This document shows, one piece after another, positions 16,627-25,567 of a stretch of DNA of 64,000 bases. Made by a program: the position numbers and the translations under genes. Location of the stretch: assembly GCF_002209565.1 (NCBI RefSeq), contig NZ_NJIH01000003.1, forward strand, positions 788,819 through 852,818, written 5' to 3'. Source of the stretch: Candidimonas nitroreducens. GTDB taxonomy: Bacteria > Pseudomonadota > Gammaproteobacteria > Burkholderiales > Burkholderiaceae_B. The stretch's first letter is position 1. Each line of letters opens with the position of its first letter. A model generated the notes under the pieces. The model had not been told where the DNA came from. It was given only the letters and a program-made list of their open reading frames with translations, and made no database searches.

Positions 16627-17802
16627 ATGAACCCTACACACGCGGCCGCAAGTGCGGAACTGCAGTCCATCCGGGAAAGACTGCACCAGTACATCACCGA
16701 AGAACTCATTCCTTTTGAACGCGCCAGCGGCTTCACCTACGAAGACCGCTACTCCAAGGAAACCGTGCGCGCGGTCTGGCAGCGCTGCCGCGAACTGGGA
16801 TTCTATGGCCTGCAGGTGCCTCCGGCGCTGGGCGGCAAAGGCCTGGGGGTGCAGGATCTGTGCGTGCTCAAGGACGACGTGGCGGCCTCGGGCGCCATAC
16901 TCTTTCCGCACATATTGGGCGACTGGGGCGGCCCGTCGCGCATCGGCAATCTCATCAAATACGCCACGCCCGAGCAGGTCGAGCGCTTCATCCTGCCCGT
17001 GGTGCGCGGCGAGATGGGCACTTGCTTTGCCATGACCGAACCCGAGTCGGGCTCGGACGCCGGCAGTATCCGCACCCGCGCCGTGCGCGACGGCGACGAC
17101 TATGTGATCACCGGCCGCAAGCATTACATCAGCGCCTCGGCCTTTGCTGACTATGCAATCACCATGTGCGTGACCGATCCCGACAAGGGCACCGACGGCA
17201 TATCGGCCATCCTGGTCGAGCTGGATCGGCCCGGCGTGTCGCTGACCTACGATTGCCTGCCCATGACCGGGCAGCACGTCGACGCCGACATCGAGTTCGA
17301 TCACGTGCGCGTGCCGCGCGCCAATCTGCTAGGCACGGAGGGCGCAGGCTTCAAGACGGCGATGGGCCGCATCAGCGTCAACCGCCTGCTGCATTGCCCC
17401 ACCATGACCGGGCTGGCGCGCCAGGCCTACGAGATGGCGCTGGACTACGCGGGGCGCCGCCGCCAGTTCGGTGGCCCGATCAGCCGCTTCCAGGCCATCC
17501 AGCACATGCTGGCCGACATGGCCACCGGCCTGTATGCCTGCACCAGCATGATCATGGACGCGGCCCGCAAGGCCGATGCGGGACAGGACATCCGCAAGGA
17601 AGCCTCGATGTGCAAGCTGTTCGTATCGGAAAAATGCTTCGAGATCGCCGACAAGGCCATGCAGATACACGGCAACGTCGGCGTGACCAAGAACCACCCG
17701 GTGGAATTCATCTTCCGCCGCCTGCGGCTATACCGCATCGTGACCGGAACCAGCGAGATCCAGCGCAACACCATCGCCAAGGCGGTGCTGGGGCGGGCAT
17801 AG
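16627..17802 (+). CDS. Acyl-CoA dehydrogenase
   Basis: A 391-residue flavoenzyme that would introduce a double bond into an acyl-CoA, passing electrons to ETF. Signatures are CFAMTEPESGSDAGS near residue 135 (flavin and substrate contact), an RRQFGGPISRFQAIQHMLADM block near 280, and HGNVGVTKNHPVEF then YRIVTGTSEIQRN near the end. The usual catalytic glutamate region is intact (PVEFIFRRLRLYRIVTGTSE). It is likely the second enzyme of the pathway started by the ligase at 14019. The LysR gene upstream is divergent. Confidence 0.92.
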   Translation: MNPTHAAASAELQSIRERLHQYITEELIPFERASGFTYEDRYSKETVRAVWQRCRELGFYGLQVPPALGGKGLGVQDLCVLKDDVAASGAILFPHILGDWGGPSRIGNLIKYATPEQVERFILPVVRGEMGTCFAMTEPESGSDAGSIRTRAVRDGDDYVITGRKHYISASAFADYAITMCVTDPDKGTDGISAILVELDRPGVSLTYDCLPMTGQHVDADIEFDHVRVPRANLLGTEGAGFKTAMGRISVNRLLHCPTMTGLARQAYEMALDYAGRRRQFGGPISRFQAIQHMLADMATGLYACTSMIMDAARKADAGQDIRKEASMCKLFVSEKCFEIADKAMQIHGNVGVTKNHPVEFIFRRLRLYRIVTGTSEIQRNTIAKAVLGRA

Positions 17803-18175
17803 TCAGGAGCCGGCGCACGTAGGGGCCGCCTCGATGGGTGGCCGGTATGCGCCAAACCAGGGGTATGCGAGATCGCTGGCTGGTATCCAGCGCGCCGCGA
17901 TTGCCGGCCCGTTATCAGTTCATGCTATAGCTGCTGTCAGAATTCTCTAATTCCGCGATGGGTACTCGGGCAATAGAATTGATGCATGTATTCGAAAGCA
18001 ACGCTGCACGCTTGCACTATTGATCTACTTCAGTGCGTTGCGGCGGCGTGTATCAATGGCCTCGGGGGCTGGCGCCACCTTTTTGCTTTGAGCTTCGCGC
18101 TGTCGCCGCCGGCATATTCCCATGGAATCGTCCTGGCCCGGCCGGCTGTCACTTTCCGAAGAAAAGGAGCAGGCG
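17803..18175. other. 373-base intergenic region upstream of Bug copy 2
   Basis: No gene is supported here. Bases 17913-17986 hold the promoter element that is repeated upstream of the racemase-like gene. The last part holds the leader and the ribosome site AAAAGGAG (18163-18170). Confidence 0.6.
17913..17986 (+). promoter_or_regulatory. LysR-type promoter element, copy A
   Basis: This 74-base block matches 20484-20557 at 57 positions without gaps. It holds the palindrome GCTATAGC (17924-17931), an AATTCTCTAATT site (17941-17952) and a TAGAAT -10 box (17974-17979). The first site lies about 58 bases and the second about 40 bases before the predicted start of transcription. That is the two-site layout used by LysR activators. 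The LysR encoded at 19414 is the likely binder, by position. Confidence 0.7.
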
Positions 18176-19162
18176 ATGGATAGACGGACTGTTCTGCAGG
18201 GAGGTCTATGCGGATGCGTGGCAGCCATGCTGTCGCACAGTACATGGGCTGCGGCCGCAGATAGCTACCCCGCCCGGTCGGTACACGTGATTCTGCCGTT
18301 CCCTCCTGGCGGCGCTATCGATCGAATGGCACGTGTTGCCTCGCAAATGCTCAGCACGCAACTGCATCAATCCTATATTGTCGAAAGCATGCCGGGGGCT
18401 GGTGGCACAATTGGCACCTCGTTCGTCGTGCGAGCGCCCGCTGATGGCTATACATTGTTGGCGGCGTCCGCGTCGGCGATTACCATCGCCCCCTATATGC
18501 ACAAGGTTCTGCCTTATGACCCAGTTACCGACCTGCAGCCCATCGTCATGCTGGGTGACAGCCCGATCGCCGTGGTGGTGCGGCAGGAATCGCCTATCAA
18601 GACGCTCCAGCAGTTGATCGACATGGCGAAGGCCGAGCCCGGCAAGCTGTCGTTCGGTTCGGCGGGCTATGGTACCGCCGCCCATCTCGGAGGGGTGCTG
18701 TTTGAGTGGCGGGCCGAAGTGAGCCTGCTGCACGTGCCCTACCAGGGTGTTTCTCCGGCGCTGGTCGATCTGCTGGGCGGCCGCGTCGATATGATGTTCG
18801 TGAACTATACCGTTGTGGATCCTCAAGTGCGGGCCGGAAAGCTAAGGGTGCTGGCAATCGCCGCCGATGCCCGTATGACTGGCCAGCCGCAATTCCCCAC
18901 CGCGGAAGAACTTGGCATCCATGGCTATATCGCCGGAAACTGGAACGGATTGATGGCGCCGGCTAAAACCCCGCGCGCGATCGTCGACAAGATCAACAAA
19001 GTCGTAGTCCAGGGCTTTAAGGATCCAAAACTGTTGGCGAGGATGTCCGACATGGGTATGATCCCTGTGACCGGCACGCCCGACGACTTTGCTGCCCGTA
19101 TCCGCAAAGAGGCCGCGCAAATGAAGGAATTGGTTGCCAAGGCCGGCATCAAGCCGATGTGA
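18176..19162 (+). CDS. Bug-family carboxylate receptor, copy 2 (twin-arginine-like signal)
   Basis: A 328-residue receptor. The ATG at 18176 has AAAAGGAG upstream; the in-frame start at 18122 would bury the signal peptide. The signal begins MDRRTVLQGG, a twin-arginine-like motif, and ends near AAAADS. Receptor motifs are VHVILPFPPGGAIDRMAR, ADGYTLL, PYDPVTDLQP and VPYQGVSPAL. It is driven by promoter element A and followed by the LysR gene on the same strand. Together with the operon at 20584 it forms one regulated uptake and degradation system. Confidence 0.9.
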   Translation: MDRRTVLQGGLCGCVAAMLSHSTWAAAADSYPARSVHVILPFPPGGAIDRMARVASQMLSTQLHQSYIVESMPGAGGTIGTSFVVRAPADGYTLLAASASAITIAPYMHKVLPYDPVTDLQPIVMLGDSPIAVVVRQESPIKTLQQLIDMAKAEPGKLSFGSAGYGTAAHLGGVLFEWRAEVSLLHVPYQGVSPALVDLLGGRVDMMFVNYTVVDPQVRAGKLRVLAIAADARMTGQPQFPTAEELGIHGYIAGNWNGLMAPAKTPRAIVDKINKVVVQGFKDPKLLARMSDMGMIPVTGTPDDFAARIRKEAAQMKELVAKAGIKPM

Positions 19163-19413
19163 TTGTTCCAGAACCCGCGGTATTACTTCGCTTTGGACTG
19201 CGGCACGAGCCGGGGGCGGCAAAAATCGTGCATGGCACCGCGCTCTGCGTCCCGGCAAGATACTTCAGATGATGCCACTGTATTCGGCTTGCTCGAATAT
19301 TTCTTAGGGAAATCTCCAATACTGTCGCGACTTCCCTGCCTCATACGATGGCCGCTGGAGACGACGCGTGCGGAATAAACCGTTGCGCTCGCACCTCTTT
19401 CAAGGCGGCCATC
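19163..19413. other. 251-base gap between Bug copy 2 and LysR
   Basis: No gene and no clear terminator are visible. The LysR gene could be read through from promoter element A or from its own weak promoter here. Confidence 0.4.
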
Positions 19414-20403
19414 ATGATAGATCTAAGGCAATTTCGATATTTCGTACAGATTGTCGAAAGTGGAAGTCTGGCCAAAGCTTCGCGTCAGTTATCCATTGTC
19501 CAGCCTGCTCTCAGCCAGCAAATCGCCAAACTGGAGGAGGACATCGGCCGGCCCTTGTTGGTGCGTTCGTCCCGAGGCGTTACACCCACTCCGAACGGCA
19601 CCGCGCTGTACCATCATGCCAAGTTCGTGCTGAGGCAGGTCGACCAGGCCGTCGTCATTGCCCGAAAAGAAAAATCTGCGTTAAGCGGATGTGTGAAGCT
19701 CGGGCTTGCTCCCACCACGAACTGCCAGCTAGGGCTGCCATTGATGCGGCACATCCGGCAATGCATGCCGGGCGTGTCTATCAATGTGATCGAGGGCATG
19801 AGCGTCCATTTGCAGCATATGGCCCAGATTGGTGAGCTCGATCTCGCCATCCTGTTCCACCCGAAGGCCGCAAGCGAGATGGAATTCGAGCCGCTGCTGG
19901 AAGAGGACTTGTTCGTTATCCTGCCGGCAGACAGCCCGCTGGTGCCGCCCATGAAAAAGTCGTTGTCTCTTGAGGAAATAGCCAGCCTTCCCCTCATCGT
20001 CCCCAGTACCGACCGCGGCTTGCGCCGCTGTATCACGGCTGAATTCAGCCATGCGAATGTGCCGCTGAACGCAGTTGCCGAGATCGACTCGCTTCCGCTG
20101 CTTATGCGATGCCTGGCCGACGGCATGGGCGTCACAATCAAACCCATGGCTGCCATTCATTCGTGGCGAGAGCCGGAATATTGGCGTGTGTTGCCGATTG
20201 CCGATGCGCAGATGAAGCGAACCAGCCTGCTGTACTCCTTACCCGAAAAGAAATTGTCGCCATGCGCTTCGGTGGTGAGAGACGAGTTGTACTTGCTGAT
20301 ACGTGAGCTCATCGGCTCGGGGAGCTGGCAGGGCGCCCGCTTGCTCGGGCCGGAGCCGGCATTCGTGCAGTCTCCGCACTTGGAAGCCGACGAGGTCAAC
20401 TGA
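19414..20403 (+). CDS. LysR-family regulator of the dual-promoter carboxylate system
   Basis: A 329-residue regulator starting MIDLRQFRYFVQIVESGSLAKASRQL, with the helix-turn-helix in residues 1-60. The effector domain resembles Nac/CbbR-type regulators (INVIEGMSVHLQHMAQIGELDLAIL). Eleven upstream in-frame codons lack a ribosome site, so 19414 is preferred. It sits between the two transcription units that carry the repeated 74-base promoter element. This is the main reason to propose that it controls both. Confidence 0.9.
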   Translation: MIDLRQFRYFVQIVESGSLAKASRQLSIVQPALSQQIAKLEEDIGRPLLVRSSRGVTPTPNGTALYHHAKFVLRQVDQAVVIARKEKSALSGCVKLGLAPTTNCQLGLPLMRHIRQCMPGVSINVIEGMSVHLQHMAQIGELDLAILFHPKAASEMEFEPLLEEDLFVILPADSPLVPPMKKSLSLEEIASLPLIVPSTDRGLRRCITAEFSHANVPLNAVAEIDSLPLLMRCLADGMGVTIKPMAAIHSWREPEYWRVLPIADAQMKRTSLLYSLPEKKLSPCASVVRDELYLLIRELIGSGSWQGARLLGPEPAFVQSPHLEADEVN

Positions 20404-20483
20404 TTTCCTGGCGCTGTGTTTCGCCGCGGCCGCTCATATAGCGTCGTACGAGCGCAGCTTGTATGAGCGCACTGCCAGTGCGC

Positions 20484-20557
20484 TATCAGTTTCCGCTATA
20501 GCAGGCGTCAGAATTCTCTAATTTCGCGATATGGGCCAGGACAATAGAATGGTCGCA
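20484..20557 (+). promoter_or_regulatory. LysR-type promoter element, copy B
   Basis: Same arrangement as 17913-17986: GCTATAGC at 20495-20502, AATTCTCTAATT at 20512-20523 and TAGAAT at 20545-20550. The start codon of the racemase-like gene follows 26 bases after the block. Identity is concentrated in the candidate binding sites and the -10 box; the bases between have drifted. Confidence 0.7.
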
Positions 20558-20583
20558 TCCTAATCACTGCGGCAGTCTCTTCC

Positions 20584-21285
20584 ATGTCCAACGGAAACCT
20601 GAGGGTAATTCTGGTCGTGCCGGCTAACAACACGACGATGGAGCCCGAAATCCGGGCCTACTGTCCCGCCATTACGGAATTGACCGTCGTGCGCGTTCCG
20701 CGCCCGCCCCGGCCGCTCGAAGTCAGCGACCTGCCGCAGTACCGGAAGAACACGATCGACGCCATTGAGCCACTGATCGGCGACGGGGCCGACCTGGCCA
20801 TCTACGGTTGTACTTCCGCAGGGTTTTTGGCTGGGCCGGCCGGCGACACCGCTTTCGTACAAGCGATTTCCGAATTCGTACAAGCTCCCACCGTGAGTAC
20901 CTCTACGGCGATTCTGGCGGCGCTGGCGGATGCGGGCATCGATCAGGTCGATGTCGTATCGCCCTATGTGGACTGGAAGAGCGAAATGCTCAGGACTTTC
21001 CTTACCAGCTCGGGCATCCGCGTTGGCCGCCTGGAGTCGTTCCATGCACAGAACCCCACCGAACTAGGCCGGATCACGTCCGTACAGGTCACGGAAAAGT
21101 GCATAGAAACGGCGTCTTCGGACGGGCATGCCCTTTTCATCGCATGCTCTCAGCTGCCGACCCGTGAAATTATCCCGGGTCTCGCCGAACGCTTGCACCG
21201 CCCAGTCTGGTCTTCAGTCAAGGCAGCTGCCTGGCAGGCAATGCAGTGGCTCGGCGCCGAGCCCACACCCCCCGCGGGGCGGTGA
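20584..21285 (+). CDS. Asp/Glu racemase superfamily enzyme (maleate isomerase / arylmalonate decarboxylase-like)
   Basis: A 233-residue cytoplasmic enzyme of the two-cysteine racemase fold. Catalytic cysteines are C76 in YGCTSAGFL and C188 in FIACSQLPT. The N-terminal PANNTTMEPE loop holds the substrate-binding asparagines. Maleate cis-trans isomerases and arylmalonate decarboxylases share exactly this architecture, and length fits both. It opens the operon with Bug copy 3, amidohydrolase and aldolase, so the substrate is probably a dicarboxylate related to the ligand of the receptor. The choice between isomerase, racemase and decarboxylase is not settled. Confidence 0.82.
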   Translation: MSNGNLRVILVVPANNTTMEPEIRAYCPAITELTVVRVPRPPRPLEVSDLPQYRKNTIDAIEPLIGDGADLAIYGCTSAGFLAGPAGDTAFVQAISEFVQAPTVSTSTAILAALADAGIDQVDVVSPYVDWKSEMLRTFLTSSGIRVGRLESFHAQNPTELGRITSVQVTEKCIETASSDGHALFIACSQLPTREIIPGLAERLHRPVWSSVKAAAWQAMQWLGAEPTPPAGR

Positions 21286-21429
21286 CCCGTTTGTGGGCGC
21301 ATATGGTGCCCAGCCATATCGGGATAGCTTCACCACGGGCCGGCGAATGACCATATATCAGGAGGGCGCCTCCTCGCGAGGTGCATCTCTACGCATAACG
21401 ATGTCGTTCATCGGCACAAGGAGACTAAC

Positions 21430-22491
21430 ATGCACACCTTTCCTGACCGCTACAGTGACACCGATTGCCGCTCCACGCAACAGCGCGGTACAAAGCCGGG
21501 CCCACGGCTCGCGCGGCGCAGGTTTTCGCTTTCATTACTTGGCTTGACACTGATCGGCCGAAATATAAACGCATGGGCGCAGTCTGACGCCGGCTACCCC
21601 AGCCGGCCTGTGGAAATCATCCTGCCGTTCTCTGCCGGGTCGGCCGCGGACGCCATATCCCGACTGTGTGCTCAGGCACTGTCCCAGAAATTCGGGCAAT
21701 CGTTCATTGTCGAGAATGTCGCTGGTGCGGGAGGTGTCATTGGCACCGGGAAAGTCGCCCATCTGCCCCCCGATGGGTACAACCTCGTTGTTGCGTCGGC
21801 AGCAACGGTGGTGATGGCACCGTTCCTGTACCATAAACTTCCCTACGATCCGGCACGCCTGGTGCCGATCGGCACGATGGGCGACAGCCCGGTCGTCGTC
21901 ACGATTCCCGCAAAATCAAAAATTCACACCCTGGCCGAGTTGGTTGCTGCGGCCAAGGCTGCTCCTGGAAAATTGAGCTTCGGCTCGGGCGGCAGTGGAT
22001 CGGCTGCGCACATCGCCGGGGAAATGTTCCAGTGGAAGACGGGAACCCACTTTACGCATGTTCCGTATCGGGGTGTCGGGGCCGCCGTGCCCGACTTGGT
22101 CGCCGGCCGGATCAACGCGTTGTTCTCCAGTTACCCGTCCGTGCGCGCTATGGTTCAGGCCGGTTCGTTGCGGGTGCTCGCCGTCGCTTCTCACCGGCGT
22201 TCGGATTTGGTCGGGATGAATATCCCTACCGCAGCCGAGGCGGGCGTCAAAGGCTATATCCAGAGCGCCTGGAACGGGTTGATGGGGCCGGCGGGCCTGC
22301 CGGCCGGCATCGTGAATAAGCTCAACGCGGCCCTGAATGAGATTCTGCACGATCCGGCTACCGTCAAGCGCTTGGCAGGTATGGGCATGGTTCCGATTCC
22401 TGGAACACCGGCAGAGCTTGCAAAACGAATCGCTGATGAAACAGCCGAAATGCGGGCTCTGACCAAGATAGTCAAGATCACTAAAAACTGA
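21430..22491 (+). CDS. Bug-family carboxylate receptor, copy 3 (twin-arginine-like signal)
   Basis: A 353-residue receptor with a long N-terminus. The ATG at 21430 has ACAAGGAG nine bases upstream. The signal carries LARRRFSLSLLG, a twin-arginine-like motif, and ends near NAWAQS. Receptor motifs are VEIILPFSAGSAADAISR, PDGYNLV, PYDPARLVP and VPYRGVGAAV. It lies in the same operon as the racemase-like enzyme, 144 bases after it, and is close in style to copy 2. Two receptors in one regulon may deliver two related acids. Confidence 0.9.
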   Translation: MHTFPDRYSDTDCRSTQQRGTKPGPRLARRRFSLSLLGLTLIGRNINAWAQSDAGYPSRPVEIILPFSAGSAADAISRLCAQALSQKFGQSFIVENVAGAGGVIGTGKVAHLPPDGYNLVVASAATVVMAPFLYHKLPYDPARLVPIGTMGDSPVVVTIPAKSKIHTLAELVAAAKAAPGKLSFGSGGSGSAAHIAGEMFQWKTGTHFTHVPYRGVGAAVPDLVAGRINALFSSYPSVRAMVQAGSLRVLAVASHRRSDLVGMNIPTAAEAGVKGYIQSAWNGLMGPAGLPAGIVNKLNAALNEILHDPATVKRLAGMGMVPIPGTPAELAKRIADETAEMRALTKIVKITKN

Positions 22492-22508
22492 TGTCAAAAA
22501 GGACGACC

Positions 22509-23354
22509 ATGACCGAGGCTCGAGCGAGGCTGGGTGCAATCTGCGATACCCACGTTCATATCTTCGAATCACGCGAGCGCTATCCCTTGAAGACTGGCGA
22601 ATTGCGCTCCGAGCCGCCCGATGCGCCGCTAGCACGGTTACTGGCGGAAAGCGGGCCCGAAGGCGTGAGACGTGTCGTGTTCGACCAGCCGAGCCATTAC
22701 GGTTACGACAATCGTTGCATACTCGATGCCGTCGAGACGCTTGGCAGGGATCGAGCGAGGGCCATCGTCTCTATCGACGAAAACACAGTTACCGATACCG
22801 AACTCGATGCGCTGCATGCCCGCGGGGCTCGTTCTATCCGAGTCAACTATGGGTATCGATCCACCGATCCCGACATCACCCGCAGAGCTGCCGAGCATGC
22901 ACACAAGCTGGCTTCGCGGGCTGCCGACCGAGGCTGGCATCTGGAATTTCTTGTACCCAACAGAGCGTTACGCGAACTGCTACCGACTCTGGCCGGACTG
23001 CCCTGCGATTTCTCGGTGGGGCATATGGGGGTGTTCCCCGCAGAAAAAGGCGTGAGCCAGGAAGGTTTCGCCGATTTCCTGCGCCTGCACGCCATGGGCC
23101 GCTGCTGGATCAAGTTTACAGGCGTCTACCGAATTTCCAAGGCGCCCGATTTCACCGACATCGAACCTATGGCACGTGCCTTTGTCCAGAACAACCCTGA
23201 CCGTATCGTCTGGGGCAGCGACTGGCCATTCCTGTCGCACCTCGATGTGGTTACCTATCCGCAGCTGCTGGGGCTGTTCGAACAGTGGGTGCCCGATGCC
23301 GCGACACAAAGAAGAATCCTGGTCGAAAACCCCGCCCGCCTGTTCGATTTCTAA
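22509..23354 (+). CDS. Amidohydrolase-2 family hydrolase (2-pyrone-4,6-dicarboxylate lactonase-like)
   Basis: A 281-residue metal-dependent hydrolase. CDTHVHIFES at residues 12-21 holds the HxH metal ligands; GHMGVFP near 178 and WGSDWPF near 233 hold the later histidine and aspartate. AAAAAGGA six bases before 22509 supports this ATG; an ATG at 22491 overlaps the Bug stop but has no ribosome site. Relatives hydrolyse lactones such as 2-pyrone-4,6-dicarboxylate or remove carboxyl groups. In this operon it would act between the isomerase-like enzyme and the aldolase. Confidence 0.85.
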   Translation: MTEARARLGAICDTHVHIFESRERYPLKTGELRSEPPDAPLARLLAESGPEGVRRVVFDQPSHYGYDNRCILDAVETLGRDRARAIVSIDENTVTDTELDALHARGARSIRVNYGYRSTDPDITRRAAEHAHKLASRAADRGWHLEFLVPNRALRELLPTLAGLPCDFSVGHMGVFPAEKGVSQEGFADFLRLHAMGRCWIKFTGVYRISKAPDFTDIEPMARAFVQNNPDRIVWGSDWPFLSHLDVVTYPQLLGLFEQWVPDAATQRRILVENPARLFDF

Positions 23355-23366
23355 GAGGTACACATT

Positions 23367-24167
23367 ATGCTCATGAAAGAAAACCGCATCCGCCGTGTCC
23401 TGCGTGAGGGCGGCAGCCCGCTTGGTATGCAGATCATGGAGGTCGGCACGCGGGGAGTGGCCAAGATTCTTGAATACGGCGACGTCGATTACGTCATCAT
23501 CGACATGGAGCACAGCGGCTTCGGCATCGAACGCGTTGCGGATCTGATTGCCTGGTTCAAGGCTACCGATATCGCACCAATCGTTCGGGTGCCAGAGAAT
23601 CTGTACCATTATCTCGCCGGCGTAATGGACGCCGGCGCCGCAGGCGTGCAGGTGGCCAATATCGATACCGCGGATCAGGCGCGCCAGATAGTCCAGGCCG
23701 TGAAATATGCTCCGATGGGTAGCCGCGGACTGGGCCTGACGGCGGCGCATAGCGATTTCCGTACGCCCAAAGCAGATGAGTACTTGCCGTCAGTGAACCA
23801 GCAGACCCTTGTTATCACGCAAATCGAAACCCTGGAGGGCCTGAAAAACTGCGATGAAATCGCGCAGGTCGAAGGCATAGACGTGCTCGCCGTCGGAGCC
23901 AACGACATGACTTTTTCCTTGGGCATACAGGGCCAGTACGATCATCCGTTGCTGCGTGACGCCATGGAAAAGGTCATTGCCGCTTGCCAGAGGCATGGGA
24001 AATTCGGCAAGTGCCATCCGCACAACCAGTCGCAAATCGCCGAATTCGCCCGGATGGGCTACCGGCTCTTCATGGGCAACAGCGACGTGTCGCATCTGCG
24101 CCAGGGCATCAAGAAGAGCATGGATAATCTGCGTAGCGAGCTTGCGCCTTTCGTCAAAAATAATTGA
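23367..24167 (+). CDS. HpcH/HpaI-family class II aldolase
   Basis: A 266-residue metal-dependent aldolase that splits a 4-hydroxy-2-oxo acid to pyruvate and an aldehyde or keto acid. Key stretches are VIIDMEHSGFG near 47 (metal and phosphate pocket), VPENLYHYLAGVMDAGAAGVQVANI near 75-99, ITQIETLEGLKN near 150 with the metal-binding glutamate, and VGANDMTFSLGI near 177 with the metal-binding aspartate. GAGGTACACATT precedes the ATG; the gene follows the amidohydrolase by 12 bases. It closes the operon and yields pyruvate, which makes the pathway catabolic. Confidence 0.88.
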   Translation: MLMKENRIRRVLREGGSPLGMQIMEVGTRGVAKILEYGDVDYVIIDMEHSGFGIERVADLIAWFKATDIAPIVRVPENLYHYLAGVMDAGAAGVQVANIDTADQARQIVQAVKYAPMGSRGLGLTAAHSDFRTPKADEYLPSVNQQTLVITQIETLEGLKNCDEIAQVEGIDVLAVGANDMTFSLGIQGQYDHPLLRDAMEKVIAACQRHGKFGKCHPHNQSQIAEFARMGYRLFMGNSDVSHLRQGIKKSMDNLRSELAPFVKNN

Positions 24168-24220
24168 TCCGGCGCTCGAGGGATGCGCGCTTATTGTTTG
24201 TTTCTTCGGCCCGATGTCCA

Positions 24221-25540
24221 TCAGGGGCCGCGCCGCGACAGCCGGGCCAGGATGAGCACGGCCAGCAGGTTGCAGGCGGCGCTGGCCAGGATGGGGACGG
24301 CATAGCTGTGGGTCAGGTCGTAGGCGTAGCCGGCGGCGCTGGGGCCGATCAGGTTGCCGAACGCGACGCTGGTGTACAGGATGCCTATCAGGCCGCTGAT
24401 GTTGCGGCCGCCGAATTCGTCCATGACCAGGGCCGGCAGCAGGGCGACGTAGCCGCCGTAGAACAGGCCGAACAGCAGCGCGAATATAAGTAGCGCCCAC
24501 ATCGAGGTCGAGGCCAGCCATATCAGCAAGGCCAGTGCCATGCCCATCAGCATGGCCAGCAGCGCCGGGCGGCGGCCCAGGCGGTCGGCCACCCCGCCCA
24601 GGAAGAAGCGGCCGGCGGTGCTGCCCACGCCGATGGCGCCCATCAGCAAGACCGCGACCGGCTGCGCGATGCCGTGATCCTGGGCATAGGGCACCAGGTG
24701 CACGAAAGGCACGAACAGCCCGAATGAGCTGAACAGGCCGGCGGCGTACAGGGCGATGAACGGACGCGAACGCAGCGCGTCGCGGATCGTGGCGCCGGTG
24801 GCGTCGGCGGGCCTGGCTGTGGCTGCCCGGTGTGCCGCCGGCGCGGGCTGGGGGAAATGCGCGTCGGATGCGGCGGATTCGGGCGCCGCATCGCCGTCGG
24901 GCTGCAGGCCGCGCTGCTGCGGCGAGTCTTCTATCAGCAGCGACATGCCGGCACCCACTACCACGGCAATGGCGGCCAGCACGAGATAAGCGCCGCGCCA
25001 GCCCATCAATGGAATCAGCAGCGAAACCAGCGGCGGCATCACCAGCGTGCCCACGCCTATGCCGCTGACCGCCAGCCCCGATGCAAAGCCGCGGCGCCGC
25101 ACGAACCAGCGCTGCACGGTGCCCATGGCGGGCACGTAGGCGCAGCCCACGCCCAGCCCTACTCCCAGGCCGTAGGCCAGGTAGACCTGGGTCAGGCTTT
25201 GCGCCATGCCGGCCGCTGCGAGTCCGGCGGCCGTAAGCAGCATGCCCAGCACCGCCAGGCGCCGCGCACCCCAGCGGTCGGCCAGCGGCCCGCTGATCAT
25301 GCCGAAGCCGAAATACAGGAATCCGGCCAGCGCGAACACCAGCGAGACCGAGCCGCGCGTGGCGTCGAAATCGTGTTGCAGCGCCTCGATGAAGGCGCTG
25401 AATGAGTAGGCGCAGCCGAAGCCGACGAAGGTGACGGCGAAGCCGGCGGCGACTACCAGCCAGCCATAGTACAGGCGGGCTTGCGGCTGGGCGGCGGAGG
25501 GCAGGGGCTGTGGCATGCGGTGGCGGCTTGACCTTAACAT
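24221..25540 (-). CDS. Major facilitator superfamily transporter (oxalate:formate antiporter-like)
   Basis: A 439-residue transporter with about 12 membrane segments in two halves joined by a hydrophilic alanine-rich loop (about residues 205-245). The loop between segments 2 and 3 reads [11 protein letters not shown], and [13 protein letters not shown] repeats it in the second half, the standard MFS signature. The style ([19 protein letters not shown] start) is that of the monocarboxylate/oxalate-formate group. The ATG at 25540 begins at the first conserved segment; a much longer open frame continues upstream antisense to copA and is not real. It converges on the aldolase gene. Confidence 0.85.
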   Translation of the reverse strand: MLRSSRHRMPQPLPSAAQPQARLYYGWLVVAAGFAVTFVGFGCAYSFSAFIEALQHDFDATRGSVSLVFALAGFLYFGFGMISGPLADRWGARRLAVLGMLLTAAGLAAAGMAQSLTQVYLAYGLGVGLGVGCAYVPAMGTVQRWFVRRRGFASGLAVSGIGVGTLVMPPLVSLLIPLMGWRGAYLVLAAIAVVVGAGMSLLIEDSPQQRGLQPDGDAAPESAASDAHFPQPAPAAHRAATARPADATGATIRDALRSRPFIALYAAGLFSSFGLFVPFVHLVPYAQDHGIAQPVAVLLMGAIGVGSTAGRFFLGGVADRLGRRPALLAMLMGMALALLIWLASTSMWALLIFALLFGLFYGGYVALLPALVMDEFGGRNISGLIGILYTSVAFGNLIGPSAAGYAYDLTHSYAVPILASAACNLLAVLILARLSRRGP

Positions 25541-25567
25541 CGTGGGAAGCCTTACAGTACACCAATC

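Noticed and set aside
21359..21374. AGGAGG-GCG-CCTCCT hairpin upstream of Bug copy 3
   Set aside because: Short, and too far (over 50 bases) from the start codon to mask the ribosome site; probably chance in GC-rich DNA.
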